In this document: positions 12,495 through 25,075 of the stretch, piece by piece
How the letters are laid out: each line of letters opens with the position of its first letter
Position numbering within the stretch: position 1 is the first letter of the stretch
NCBI GenBank assembly: GCA_034769895.1
Contig: CM068373.1
Coordinates: 280,023,158 to 280,087,157 of the forward strand
DNA length: 64,000 nt
From: Magicicada septendecula
Taxonomy: Eukaryota > Arthropoda > Insecta > Hemiptera > Cicadidae
Reading direction: 5' to 3'
The notes under the pieces: model-generated
What the model was told of the DNA's origin: nothing
The model's database searches: none
What the model saw: only the letters and a program-made list of their open reading frames with translations
Translations under genes and position numbers: made by a program

Positions 12495-14551
12495 ATGCCT
12501 GAATGCTATGCATTAAAGAATTTTAATTAACTTTATATGGGGAAAACTGGTTTACATACATTATTTCTGAAAATAATAATCCTGAAATGTAATCAGTACT
12601 CATATCAAGTTAAGTGCAATAATTAAATTGATTCTTCAACTTGCACGTTGCAAACTTAAGGTGCTATGCCTTTACTTTATTTTTAATTTAACATCAATTT
12701 ATGTTCGGCAACGTTAAAAAGAACATGTTATGGCCTCTGAGAAAGTACACAGTGAGTGGAAGCTGGGTTAAATGAAGGTAAAAATTGTATCTAATAATTA
12801 GTGTCCCGTGAGGGCTGATTCTGATTGTACTACCCTCAAAACATAAAGAAAAGTCATTTTTAGAAAGATGTCTGTGTGTAGAACTTTGTCTATGGCGAAT
12901 GATAACTCCCGCAAATTCAAATAATTTTTTGCATATTGTAGAGGACTCAAGGTCTGTTGATTTTGGTGAAGATCGGTTAAGGAGAAGGTGTAGTTTACCT
13001 GCAACGTTTTGTTTTAACAAGAGTAAAGTACTTAATTTTGATAAATAAATTATCCTGAAAAGGTCATAATAATCCACTGTAGAAAGGTAGATTTAATATC
13101 TATAAATGAAAAGGGGTAGGGGGAGAGGATAATTTTTTATATGTGTACTACGTTATCAGCAACATTGAAGTAGTTTGTTGATAAAATTCCTTCCCAAGCT
13201 GTTTGGCCGTGGTCCAATGTTTTCTGCAAAACCAGACGTTTCGGAAGTGCCATCGACTGCCATCATCAGTGAAAATCGAGTGCGCTAACATGAGGTGGTA
13301 TATGTTAGTGATCACAATTCTGTGGTTGAGGCTGAAGATAGAAGTAGTTTCTGTGGAAATATTTCATTTCTAAAATGATTTCAAATATAAATCTTAAAAC
13401 ATGGTAGTCATATATGGTTCTCGATACCGATATTTTAATTATTTGCATCAAATAGTATTATTGTTTAATAAATGTTCTATCCAGATCAAATTATGTGTAT
13501 ACAGTTCTGGAAAATTAGACAGGCATAATATTTTGTTTGTTTATTGTAAACTGTATTATGTTTGGAAGTATCCCAAAGTAAATTTAACATTAGTCATGTC
13601 AATCAATGAGGCCAGTCCAGTTTTTTAAGGCCAGGAGAATCCTTGAAATGTTTGGAGCATCACTAGGTCATGATGGATCTAATCATCAAACTTCAGTTTC
13701 TGTGAAAAACTGGCAGATTTGAGTAGTCACTTGATAAAGGATGGTGTTGTAAAAGCAACAATTCTTTCAGAATTTTTTACAACCCTGTCAGTCTGCAAAT
13801 AATATACTGTATTACAGTACACAAATGTAGTGTAATATCTTGGCACAATACTATATGATAAATTCGGATAAAAGGCTCATTTCCAATAGAAAGGATAGCT
13901 GGTGTGATCAGACATAACAAATTTGTTGTATTAGTGTTTTGAGAATTTATTCCTAACAAACTGGAGTAAGCATATTTTCAAACCTTTATGGACGTGTGTC
14001 ATGGAATTTACAGATTGCACCAAAAGAAACAGTTAAAATATATCTTTTCAATTAAACAAAAATTGGTCTTGTAATATGATTCGGTAATAGAGCAGGAACT
14101 AATCAGTTAATTGCTATTACAAAATGCCTTATTCCTTTTCCATGATGATCAGATTTTGCTATACGCCTGCATAAATAAAAATTATTAAAATGCTTAACTC
14201 CCCACACAAAGTTGAACACATGATGAAAGTTCATCGTGTCAAATATTCTAGTAACAAGGTAAGTTTTTGGAATACTGTTTTAGCTGAATTTATACACTAG
14301 GAGGACACTCAGCATTTAGTTTGTGTGTGTAACTGGTTAATCAAAGAGAATTATTTGTGTAAATTCAAATTTAGTAATACGAATCTACTACTGTATATGC
14401 CTGGAATGCTATGCATTAAAGAATTTTAATTAACTTTATATGGGGAAAACTGGTTTACATACATTATTTCTGAAAATAATAATCCTGAAATGTAATCAGT
14501 ACTTATATCAAGTTAAGTGTAATAATTAAATATATTCTTCAACTTGCATGT
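12495..14551 (+). repeat. 1.75 kb segment flanked by 155 bp direct repeats
   Basis: Near-identical sequences at 12495-12648 and 14397-14551, beginning ATGCCTG(G)AATGCTATGCA, flank a noncoding segment. It might be a nested insertion with short terminal repeats. The arrangement is mirrored in the right arm. Confidence 0.6.
13140..13290 (-). repeat. Penelope-end-like repeat with degenerate hammerhead core
   Basis: The minus strand reads CTGATGATGGC, a 20-base middle, then GAAACGTCTGG, followed by GACCACGGCCAAACAGC. The CUGAUGA and GAAA boxes are present but the middle does not form a stem II. The same repeat type is at 36109-36400, and this copy is mirrored at about 31570-31690. Confidence 0.5.
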
Positions 14552-15769
14552 TAAATAGATCCCTTCTCCTTCACTTACCAGGCACATAAGGGAAGCTCTA
14601 AACAATGAACTGTCCCAGTAGTGAATGCTACAATGAGATCTTTAGAGTCTGTATCACTTTCTTTTGAACTTCTAAATACAGGATTTCTTGGAACTGTGTA
14701 GAGTGGGATCAGTGGAGTAACTTGCGGAGGGGGTTATCAGGGGATCAATTCCCCTCCAGAACTATTCGAAATTTCAGCAGAATTCCATAATTTCCTAAGT
14801 AGACCCATTTCTAAGCCAGTTTTGTTTGTACAAGTAATACTTATAAATAATTATAGAAATAAAAGTAATTACAATATTGTAACGTTATGTTTTCCCCTTA
14901 CATAAAATAAGCCCCAACTTAAACCATTTCATGACCATGATACGTGAAGAACAAAATACTAAGTCATTAACTAAATTGTATACTATAAATATTGTCCGAG
15001 ATAATAAAAAGAGATAAGAATAATGTAATGAAACTGATAAGAACATTATCAATAAGAAGATTTTACTCCAGTAAACTGCATTAAAAATTGCAGTAATAAA
15101 CTGGATACTCAATAAAGAAAATTATTAATTCAATAATTAGTTTCTAAGTACTAAAATAATGAAATCAAATTTTATTTATGATTATGAATAGAATAATGTA
15201 AATCAAAAAGAGTATTACAAAAATGTAATAATAAAACAACAATAGAGCTAAATGTAAGCCTACAAGTAAGGTTATGTAACATTATAATGTTGTAAACAAC
15301 AGAAAGAACAAAAAAGCATTGTAAAATCCATGAATTGTAAACAGAAGGTGAAAACTACTGATGAAGTAGTAAATAAGCTTATAATAGCTAGATAATAATG
15401 GTTATAATTTGAATTATAACATGAAGAAGAAGAAATATGAGAAACTAAAACTTGTCAATAATTGTATGTGAAAAGAATAGTTTTAATGTAAACTTATTAA
15501 ACAAACTATACTGTATAAATAATACTAGAATCGTTATTATTAGAATAATATTCTAGTAAGGAAGATATGATTAACCAATAAGTATAAACAAAGTAAATAA
15601 TGAAACAAGATACATGGACTAAACCTTCAGAATACTGATACTGAAGATAATAACAACTAGAATGAGTAAGAAAAACAATATTAAAGGACAAACTATGTTG
15701 TCAAAGCTTCAGTAAATTGTGAAGAATGTTTTAGAATAATGATGTAATAGGAAGAAACATGTATTTTCA

Positions 15770-16400
15770 AGGTATGAATGAAATTAAGGGTCAATATCAT
15801 AGGCAAATGAGCCTAGAACATTTGTTACGTTATTCATAGTAAATAATTGTTAAGTTATGTCATTGTAGTGAAAGTTGAATAAGGGTATCAAGAACAATGT
15901 CAAGTAATTGTCTGATAGCAAAAGTAATTATTTTAAACGTACGAAAGAAACTAAGGTGTCCACTACAATGGGCCAGTAGGCCCTATACCTGAATAACTTA
16001 TTTTTACTATTTGTAAACAATTATTGCTAATAATTGTCATTATTAGTGCAACAAAAGTGAAAGCCAAGGATCAAGAACAATTTAGAATAAGTTGTCTTGT
16101 ATACAAGTTGTCTTGTATTTAAAACAAGAATTGTTAAAATATGAAAAAATAATGTTCAAACTATAATAGGCCAATATGCCTAGACAAATTATGTATGTTA
16201 ATTGTAAGAAATTGTTATTAATCTTTGACATTAGTATTGTTGTAAAAGTTGTAGGGAGTTATAAGGAACAATTGTGATCAGTTATATCACAATAAAGTTA
16301 AGTAATATTATTAGAAAAAGAGAATTAGGATGTCAGGAACACAGGTTGGGTTATGCCTAGTTAGCCAAACATGACTTTATAAATTGGGACATTATTAATT
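15770..16400 (+). repeat. Degenerate tandem repeat of about 185 bp units
   Basis: Four loosely similar units begin near 15790, 15965, 16165 and 16335. Each carries a TAGGC-(A/C)AAT-GCCTA-type motif followed by A+T-rich text with a CAAGAACAAT or GGAACAATTG segment. It is mirrored at about 21680-22280 in the right arm. Confidence 0.45.
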
Positions 16401-18824
16401 ACTGTAAATAATGTTACACTCAATGGTTACTAAGTAAATATCATTCTTTAATTTTCTTAATTCTTAACCTCATATTATGAGTACAAATGTATGCCTACTT
16501 ATAAGTAACTTTACTAGTGAAAAGTCTTTTTAAAAAAGAGACTTGTGTCCATGTTAACAGCAATGATGACTATTACTGAAGCTCTGAGAACTGTCATATG
16601 ATAATGGGATGACAGTGTATCAGTTAGAATAATCAACAACTTATTAAGGAACACTGTAAGGAGGTATGTTTTAATCATTTTGCACACATCATTCCAGAAG
16701 TCTGTTCTAAAAACAATTATAATCAAACTGCTGTTTCAACAGTACTAATAATGCAGCATGGCAAAATTTAAACCATTTTTATTGGTCTGAACGTTTGTTT
16801 CAAGCTGAATATACCAAATATGTTTGTAATAGGTTTATAATTTAAGATGTGAAGTATATGAAGCGTTTACTAGTACCTGTTCATTAGACAACAAATAATA
16901 ACTATAATTTCCATTAATTTTGTTAATGTTCTTTACCATTCATTATTTAGTTATTTTTTTACTGTCAGGAAAAGTTCTGATGTAATTTCTGTACGTGTTA
17001 TTTTTGGTCTCTCTCTCTCTCCCCCTCTCATTGTATTTATTGAAAAAACATAAAAAAACTGACACTCCTCTGTATGTGTCCACATTGGATACAATTAAAA
17101 AAATTAAAAACATACTTGTGATCTTGCAAAAGAGGATCAGTCCTCTGTGTGTTTTAATGATAATTAGTTAATCAATGAACATGTCATGGACAACAAAATG
17201 CAAAAATTTACAAATGAATAATGAAAACGCAAAGATTAAAAACTAATAAGAAATCATTATAGACATAAAGAAACAAATTAGTTAGATTTATTAATGAATC
17301 AAAGGAATTCAGAAATTCAACTGATAATCACACATTAGTACATAGTGTTACTAATTTCACAATTCCACAAAATTTGTAATTATTGGATAGTGAACATTGG
17401 ATTTCAGTATAGTAAGCGTACACATATTAATTTTAAGCACGTTTTACAAATAGTGAATGGAAAAGAAAATAAATACAAGATTTCAACTTTCTTAAACTGA
17501 AAACAAGAAATTCTTTTGAGTTAGTGTACGGTAACGTGTTTTGTTACTGTAAGACAGAGCAGTCCTGTTAGTGTACTAATTAAGATGCATTAAATGTATA
17601 AATAAAGCTAATGAGTTATTCTTAGATGACATCATTAATCTTATTGGTAATGGTGTAAAAGCCTTCCCACAGCGGTTGCAGGTTTGGGCTGATTTCTTTC
17701 TTCCTTATCATGTTATAGAACTAAGCCTTGCAGCAGGTGTGAGCCCTGAAGAAATTGCAACCAGTATCATCTTTGTATTTGCCAAAATAAAGTTGTTCTG
17801 AGCCAGGTCATGTAAATTCAGGTTAGGCCAAGTTGCTCATTAGAATGTCTAAATCTTAAAGATATAAAGTGTTGATAAAGATTTTAGGACCGTACATTAA
17901 AAACATTGTTTGCACATATGAGTAGGAAGCAGATGTATTAATATAATATGTTACCCAACAAGATACAGGAACAATTATGTAGGCTATATTTAATTAAGAA
18001 GTTAGTAGACTTAAAACCTGCAGTAGAAACTCCAGTTTTTATAAAACAAATAGGGAGAGAATTGAAGATTTGATGTTTGTAAATGTTATATCTATTTTCT
18101 TCACAAGTAACTAATGACTGGTTATTTGTAATCACGTTTTCTCATATGTATGTTGTTAATGACCTTTTTTTAAGGGTATGAAAAAAACAACAGATATTGG
18201 TGTTTGAAAAAAGGTGAATTTTATTGATACATACTAAAGTATAGAGTCAAATTTGTTTCTATTCATTAACAAAGGTCCGTACTTTAATAATTTTGTGTGT
18301 AATATACAAGCATTCTTTCATATGTTTACGAGATTCTCCCAATTTTATTTGCATTAATTCAGACCGTAGTAACATTAAATTCCACTGTAACCCAATGATG
18401 TAATGATTAATACTTAATCATTTGCATGTTAACAGAAACTGCACATTGCTTTTTATTGCATTATGTTGAAAAAAGGATTTTAATGTACTTGTTTGGTTAT
18501 ACATTAGATTGTACTAGGTTCTAAATTGGAAGTACATTTTATTTCCGGTACTTTGAATAAATACAGCCTTTAATGTTATATACAGCCTTTGAATGTACAC
18601 TAACTAAGGAAATGTCTGTTAAGTCTAATTAATTTTAAAAATCTAAAAGTTTAAGTTAAATAATTAAACGTAGCCACAACCTCACAAAATCGTCTCTGTA
18701 CCGTAATTATGTGCGATAAATGTAAACTAATTTCTGTACTTCCAATAAATACAACCTTTTATTGTACACGAACAAAGTAAATTTTATTTAAGTTACATTG
18801 TCGTACATAACCTCCATAAGCTGG

Positions 18825-19246
18825 TGTTCGGGTCTTGGGGAATAGTCAGCGGCAAAATATAACTTCCGTCGCCGCGCGTGTACTATATTTCTGTGTCCTA
18901 TGTGTACATCCAACAGTTTTCTTCACAAGTAACTAATGCCAACTTATGGAGGTTATGTACGACAATGTAACTTAAATAAAATTTACTTTGTTAGTGTACA
19001 TTAAAAGGGTATATTTATTGGAAGTACAGAAATTAGTTTACATTTATCGCTCATAATTACGGTACAGAGACGATTTTGGGAGGTTGTGGTTACGTTTAAC
19101 AATATAACTTAACCTTTTACATTGTTAAAATTAATTAGACTTAACAAACGTTTCCTTAGTTAGTGTACATTCAAAGGCTGTATTTATTGTATGGATAAAA
19201 GGCTGTATATAACATTAACGGCTGTATTTATTCAAAGTAAGTAATC
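18825..19246 (+). repeat. Spacer at the centre of the giant inverted repeat
   Basis: A 422 bp spacer composed of a second copy of block F (18825-18938) and one 308 bp unit (18939-19246). It is the only asymmetric part of the palindrome core and shows that the duplication included DNA from the eIF3a side of the junction. Confidence 0.85.
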
Positions 19247-22200
19247 CCAGCTTATGGAGGTTATGTACGACAGTGTAACTTAAATAAAATTTACTTTGTT
19301 CGTGTACATTAAAAGGGTGTATTTATTGGAAGTACAGAAATTAGTTTACATTTATCGCACATAATTACGGTACAGAGACGATTTTGGGAGGTTGTGTCTA
19401 CGTTTAATTATCTAACTTAACCTTTTAGATTTTTCAAATTAATTAGACTTAACAGACATTTCCTTAGTTAGTGTACATTCAAAGGCTGTATATAACATTA
19501 AAGGCTGTATTTATTCAAAGTACCGGAATTAAAACGTACTTCCAATTTAGAACCTAGTACAATCTAATGTATAACCAAACAAGTACATTAAAATCCTTTT
19601 TCCAACATAATGCAATAAAAAGCAATGTGCAGTTTCTGTTAACATGCAAATGATTAAGTATTAATCATTACATCATTGGGTTACAGTGGAATTTAATGTT
19701 ACTACGGTCTGAATTAATGCAAATAAAATTGGGAGAATCTCGTAAACATATGAAAGAATGCTTGTATATTACATACAAAATTATTAAAGTACGGACCTTT
19801 GTTAATGAATAGAAACAAATTTGACTCTATACTTTAGTATGTATCAATAAAATTCACCTTTTTTCAAACACCAATATCTGTTGTTTTTTTCATACCCTTA
19901 AAAAAAGGTCATTAACAACATACATATGAGAAAACGTGATTACAAATAACCAGTCATTAGTTACTTGTGAAGAAAATAGATATAACATTTACAAACATCA
20001 AATCTTCAATTCTCTCCCTATTTCTTTTATAAAAACTGGAGTTTCTACTGCAGGTTTTAAGTCTACTAACTTCTTAATTAAATATAGCCTACATAATTGT
20101 TCCTGTATCTTGTTGGGTAACATATTATATTAATACATCTGCTTCCTACTCATATGTGCAAACAATGTTTTTAATGTACGGTCCTAAAATCTTTATCAAC
20201 ACTTTATATCTTTAAGATTTAGACAGTCTAATGAGCAACTTGGCCTAACCTGAATTTACATGACCTGGCTCAGAACAACTTTATTTTGGCAAATACAAAG
20301 ATGATACGGGTTGGCAATTTCTTCAGGGCTCACACCTGCTGCCAGGCTTAGTTCTATAACATGATAAGGAAGAAAGAAATCAGCCCAAACCTGCAACCGC
20401 TGTGGGAAGGCTTTTACACCATTACCAATAAGATTAATGATGTCATCTAAGAATAACTCATTAGCTTTATTTATACATTTAATGCATCTTAATTAGTACA
20501 CTAACAGGACTGCTCTGTCTTACAGTAACAAAACACGTTACCGTACACTAACTCAAAAGAATTTCTTGTTTTCAGTTTAAGAAAGTTGAAATCGTGTATT
20601 TATTTTTTTTTCCATTCACTATTTGTAAAACGTGCTTAAAATTAATATGTGTACGCTTACTATACTGAAATCCAATGTTCACTATCCAATAATTACAAAT
20701 TTTGTGGAATTGTGAAATTAGTAACACTATGTACTAATGTGTGATTATCAGTTGAATTTCTGAATTCCTTTGATTCATTAATAAATCTTACTAATTTGTT
20801 TCTTTATGTCTATAATGATTTCTTATTAGTTTTTAATCTTTGCGTTTTCATTATTCATTTGTAAATTTTTGCATTTTGTTGTCCATGACATGTTCATTGA
20901 TTAACTAATTATCATTAAAACACACAGAGGACTGATCCTCTTTTGCAAGATCACAAGTATGTTTTTAATTTTTTTAATTGTATCCAATGTGGACACATAC
21001 AGAGGAGTGTCAGTTTTTTTATGTTTTTTCAATAAATACAATGAGAGGGGGAGAGAGAGAGAGAGAGACCAAAAATAACATGTACAGAAATTACATCAGA
21101 ACTTTTCCTGACAGTAAAAAAATAACTAAATAATGAATGGTAAAGAACATTAACAAAATTAATGGAAATTATAGTTATTATTTGTTGTCTAATGAACAGG
21201 TACTAGTAAACGCTTCATATACTTCACATCTTAAATTATAAACCTATTACAAACATATTTGGTATATTCAGCTTGAAACAAACGTTCAGACCAATAAAAA
21301 TGGTTTAAATTTTGCCATGCTGCATTATTAGTACTGTTGAAACAGCAGTTTGATTATAATTGTTTTTAGAACAGACTTCTGGAATGATGTGTGCAAAATG
21401 ATTAAAACATACCTCCTTACAGTGTTCCTTAATAAGTTGTTGATTATTCTAACTGATACACTGTCATCCCATTATCATATGACAGTTCTCAGAGCTTCAG
21501 TAATAGTCATCATTGCTGTTAACATGGACACAAGTCTCTTTTTTAAAAAGACTTTTCACTAGTAAAGTTACTTATAAGTAGGCATACATTTGTACTCATA
21601 ATATGAGGTTAAGAATTAAGAAAATTAAAGAATGATATTTACTTAGTAACCATTGAGTGTAACATTATTTACAGTAATTAATAATGTCCCAATTTATAAA
21701 GTCATGTTTGGCTAACTAGGCATAACCCAACCTGTGTTCCTGACATCCTAATTCTCTTTCTTCTAATAATATTACTTAACTTTATTGTGATATAACTGAT
21801 CACAATTGTTCCTTATAACTCCCTACAACTTTTACAACAATACTAATGTCAAAGATTAATAACAATTTCTTACAATTAACATACATAATTTGTCTAGGCA
21901 TATTGGCCTATTATAGTTTGAACATTATTTTTTCATATTTTAACAATTCTTGTTTTAAATACAAGACAACTTGTATACAAGACAACTTATTCTAAATTGT
22001 TCTTGATCCTTGGCTTTCACTTTTGTTGCACTAATAATGACAATTATTAGCAATAATTGTTTACAAATAGTAAAAATAAGTTATTCAGGTATAGGGCCTA
22101 CTGGCCCATTGTAGTGGACACCTTAGTTTCTTTCGTACGTTTAAAATAATTACTTTTGCTATCAGACAATTACTTGACATTGTTCTTGATACCCTTATTC

Positions 22201-23195
22201 AACTTTCACTACAATGACATAACTTAACAATTATTTACTATGAATAACGTAACAAATGTTCTAGGCTCATTTGCCTATGATATTGACCCTTAATTTCATT
22301 CATACCTTGAAAATACATGTTTCTTCCTATTACATCATTATTCTAAAACATTCTTCACAATTTACTGAAGCTTTGACAACATAGTTTGTCCTTTAATATT
22401 GTTTTTCTTACTCATTCTAGTTGTTATTATCTTCAGTATCAGTATTCTGAAGGTTTAGTCCATGTATCTTGTTTCATTATTTACTTTGTTTATACTTATT
22501 GGTTAATCATATCTTCCTTACTAGAATATTATTCTAATAATAACGATTCTAGTATTATTTATACAGTATAGTTTGTTTAATAAGTTTACATTAAAACTAT
22601 TCTTTTCACATACAATTATTGACAAGTTTTAGTTTCTCATATTTCTTCTTCTTCATGTTATAATTCAAATTATAACCATTATTATCTAGCTATTATAAGC
22701 TTATTTACTACTTCATCAGTAGTTTTCACCTTCTGTTTACAATTCATGGATTTTACAATGCTTTTTTGTTCTTTCTGTTGTTTACAACATTATAATGTTA
22801 CATAACCTTACTTGTAGGCTTACATTTAGCTCTATTGTTGTTTTATTATTACATTTTTGTAATACTCTTTTTGATTTACATTATTCTATTCATAATCATA
22901 AATAAAATTTGATTTCATTATTTTAGTACTTAGAAACTAATTATTGAATTAATAATTTTCTTTATTGAGTATCCAGTTTATTACTGCAATTTTTAATGCA
23001 GTTTACTGGAGTAAAATCTTCTTATTGATAATGTTCTTATCAGTTTCATTACATTATTCTTATCTCTTTTTATTATCTCGGACAATATTTATAGTATACA
23101 ATTTAGTTAATGACTTAGTATTTTGTTCTTCACGTATCATGGTCATGAAATGGTTTTAACACATAATATAAATGTGTGTCATGACATGGTCATGA

Positions 23196-24983
23196 CATAA
23201 TATAAACAACACAATAGGAGTACATAAGACACCAGACAACAACAACCACAACTCAGAAATACACACAGCCATCAAACTGAGGGAAAAGGCACACAAACAC
23301 AACATCACATTTGTAAAAGCTGACAAAGGCAACACGACTGTAATTATCCCCACAGACAACCTACACAAAAAAGTACAAGACTTCATAGAACAGAACAACA
23401 TCACAGAACTAAAACACGACCCCACCGACAGATACCAAAACTCAGTAAAACAAATAGTCAACAAAGCCAAACACATTATGACACATAAACAAAAGCCCTA
23501 CATGAAACAAATCCGACCATCAGCACCTACACTCCAAGCGCTTCCCAAAATCCATAAAGAAGACATTCCGATCCGCCCCATTATCAACTACCGTAATGCC
23601 CCTGCACACAAACTGGCAAAATATCTAGACAAAATTATTAGACAACACACACAAATAGACAACAACATTGCAGTAAAAAACAACACTGACCTAGTAACAA
23701 AAATAAAAGACATACACATCCCCCATAACGCCACATTAGCCTCCTTTGACATTAAAAACCTGTACACAAACATCCCCATCTCTGAAACAATCACCATCCT
23801 ACAAAACAAACTCAAACAGAACAACACACCAAACGAACTTATCAATGAAATAACAGAAACTCTGAACATTATCACAAAACAAAACTACTTTACTTATAAC
23901 AATAAATACTACACACAGAACGATGGCCTACCCATGGGCTCCCCCATATCCAGCATTCTTGCAGAAGTCTTCCTCCAACACTTAGAAAAAACAAAAATAC
24001 TCACAAACAATGACAGACACTCACATAAAATACTATATTGGCACAGATACGTTGATGACATTCTAATACTATACAGGGGAAACAAAAGACAATGTGAACA
24101 GTTACTAACGCACATAAACAAAATACATAAAAACATAACCTTCACTGCCGAATATGAACACAACAATACCATAAACTTCTTAGACCTCTCCATCACAAAA
24201 CTAGAACACAGGCACCACAAATTCAGTATATACAGAAAACCAACTACAACTGACACACTAATACACAACACCTCCAATCACCCAATACAACACAAACTAG
24301 CTGCTTTTAGAACCATGATACATAGACTTAACAACATCCCCTTAGATGAAATAGACTACAAAGACGAACTAAACACGATAAAATATCTAGCAGAATCTAA
24401 CGGTTATGACAGAACAATAGTCAGTAAACTCCTACACAAAACACAAAACAAACAACAGACAAAGACAGAAAACAACAAATTCATAACACTAACATACATC
24501 AACAAACAAACAGAAAAAATTGCCCACAAATTCAAAAAAGCAGGATACAGAATCGCTTACAAAACTGCTAACAAAACAGAACACACACTATCAAAACGCA
24601 TGCCCAAAGCACAAAACAAATTCGATCTACCCGGTGTATATAAACTAAATTGTTCAAATTGCAATAAATTCTACATAGGCCAGACAGGACGTAGCTTCAA
24701 ACAGAGATACATTGAACACACAAAAGCACTCCACACCACTACAGAATCTACCTTCGCAAACCACCTCATTGAAGCAAACCACACATATAAAAACATCGAC
24801 AATAACATGAACATACTACACGTACACACAAAAGGCCGAAAACTAGACACTCTAGAACAATTAGAAATATACAAACACACAAAAACAAATAAAAACGACA
24901 TCCTAAACGAACAGACACAATTCAAATTGCACGCATTATTCGAACACATCTCACCACACACACACACAGCTTCGATCTTTTGA
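23196..24983 (+). CDS. Penelope-type reverse transcriptase with GIY-YIG endonuclease
   Basis: A reverse transcriptase fused to a C-terminal GIY-YIG nuclease, used for target-primed retrotransposition. The frame is open from 23196 (a TGA precedes it at 23193) to the stop at 24981-24983: 595 codons. The first ATG is at 23478 and gives 501 residues. The 94 codons before it carry the family motif VKADKGNTTVI, so the true start has been lost by 5' truncation. Residues below are counted from the internal Met. RT motifs: SFDIKNLYTNIP (Asp91), GLPMGSPISSILAE (150-163) and YVDDIL (191-196). Nuclease: GVYKLNCSNCNKFYIGQTGR (386-405) with the CxxC typical of Penelope elements. No internal stop or frameshift is seen, so the insertion appears young. 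Confidence 0.93.
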   Translation, partial: HNINNTIGVHKTPDNNNHNSEIHTAIKLREKAHKHNITFVKADKGNTTVIIPTDNLHKKVQDFIEQNNITELKHDPTDRYQNSVKQIVNKAKHIMTHKQKPYMKQIRPSAPTLQALPKIHKEDIPIRPIINYRNAPAHKLAKYLDKIIRQHTQIDNNIAVKNNTDLVTKIKDIHIPHNATLASFDIKNLYTNIPISETITILQNKLKQNNTPNELINEITETLNIITKQNYFTYNNKYYTQNDGLPMGSPISSILAEVFLQHLEKTKILTNNDRHSHKILYWHRYVDDILILYRGNKRQCEQLLTHINKIHKNITFTAEYEHNNTINFLDLSITKLEHRHHKFSIYRKPTTTDTLIHNTSNHPIQHKLAAFRTMIHRLNNIPLDEIDYKDELNTIKYLAESNGYDRTIVSKLLHKTQNKQQTKTENNKFITLTYINKQTEKIAHKFKKAGYRIAYKTANKTEHTLSKRMPKAQNKFDLPGVYKLNCSNCNKFYIGQTGRSFKQRYIEHTKALHTTTESTFANHLIEANHTYKNIDNNMNILHVHTKGRKLDTLEQLEIYKHTKTNKNDILNEQTQFKLHALFEHISPHTHTASIF

Positions 24984-25028
24984 AACACTATCTCGTCGCC
25001 AACAACAAGATGAACAGCGCTACTAACG

Positions 25029-25075
25029 ACAGCCTCTGATGAAGCCTTCTATAGGTGAAAGCCGGTTTAGGCTGT
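25029..25075 (+). ncRNA. Hammerhead ribozyme motif of the Penelope element
   Basis: Stem I is ACAGCCU (25029-25035) pairing with AGGCUGU (25069-25075), seven perfect pairs. The core has CUGAUGA (25036-25042) and GAAA (25057-25060). Stem II is GCCU pairing with AGGU, with one unpaired A. Stem III is the very short GCCGGU, followed by UU, with predicted cleavage after 25068. Penelope elements are known to carry hammerheads with minimal, often self-complementary stem III. GCCGGU contains self-complementary CCGG, which fits dimer-type cleavage. Activity is inferred. Confidence 0.72.

Larger units (their letters stand above)
11311..18824 (+). repeat. Giant inverted repeat, left arm (7.5 kb)
   Basis: Noncoding DNA that reappears in reverse orientation at 19247-33535 once two insertions are removed from the right arm. 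Differences between arms are few: a 65-codon frame is identical at 12098-12295 and 32551-32748, and a 127-codon frame differs by one residue between 12694-13077 and 31769-32152. The arm itself has long inverted ends (11419-12489 against about 17744-18824). It therefore looks like a 7.5 kb nonautonomous DNA transposon or foldback element duplicated in inverse orientation. No transposase, RT or other known protein was found. Short frames inside are conserved only because the DNA is duplicated. Confidence 0.9.

Noticed and set aside
12694-13077. 127-codon frame, mirrored at 31769-32152
   Set aside because: Apparent conservation comes from the inverted duplication itself; composition is that of A+T-rich noncoding DNA and no domain is recognisable.
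13140-13290. A functional hammerhead ribozyme
   Set aside because: CUGAUGA and GAAA boxes are present on the minus strand, but the sequence between them cannot form stem II and no matching stem I is evident; treated as a decayed repeat end.
23588-24277. Minus-strand frames of 95 and 122 codons
   Set aside because: Antisense shadows of the Penelope reverse transcriptase.
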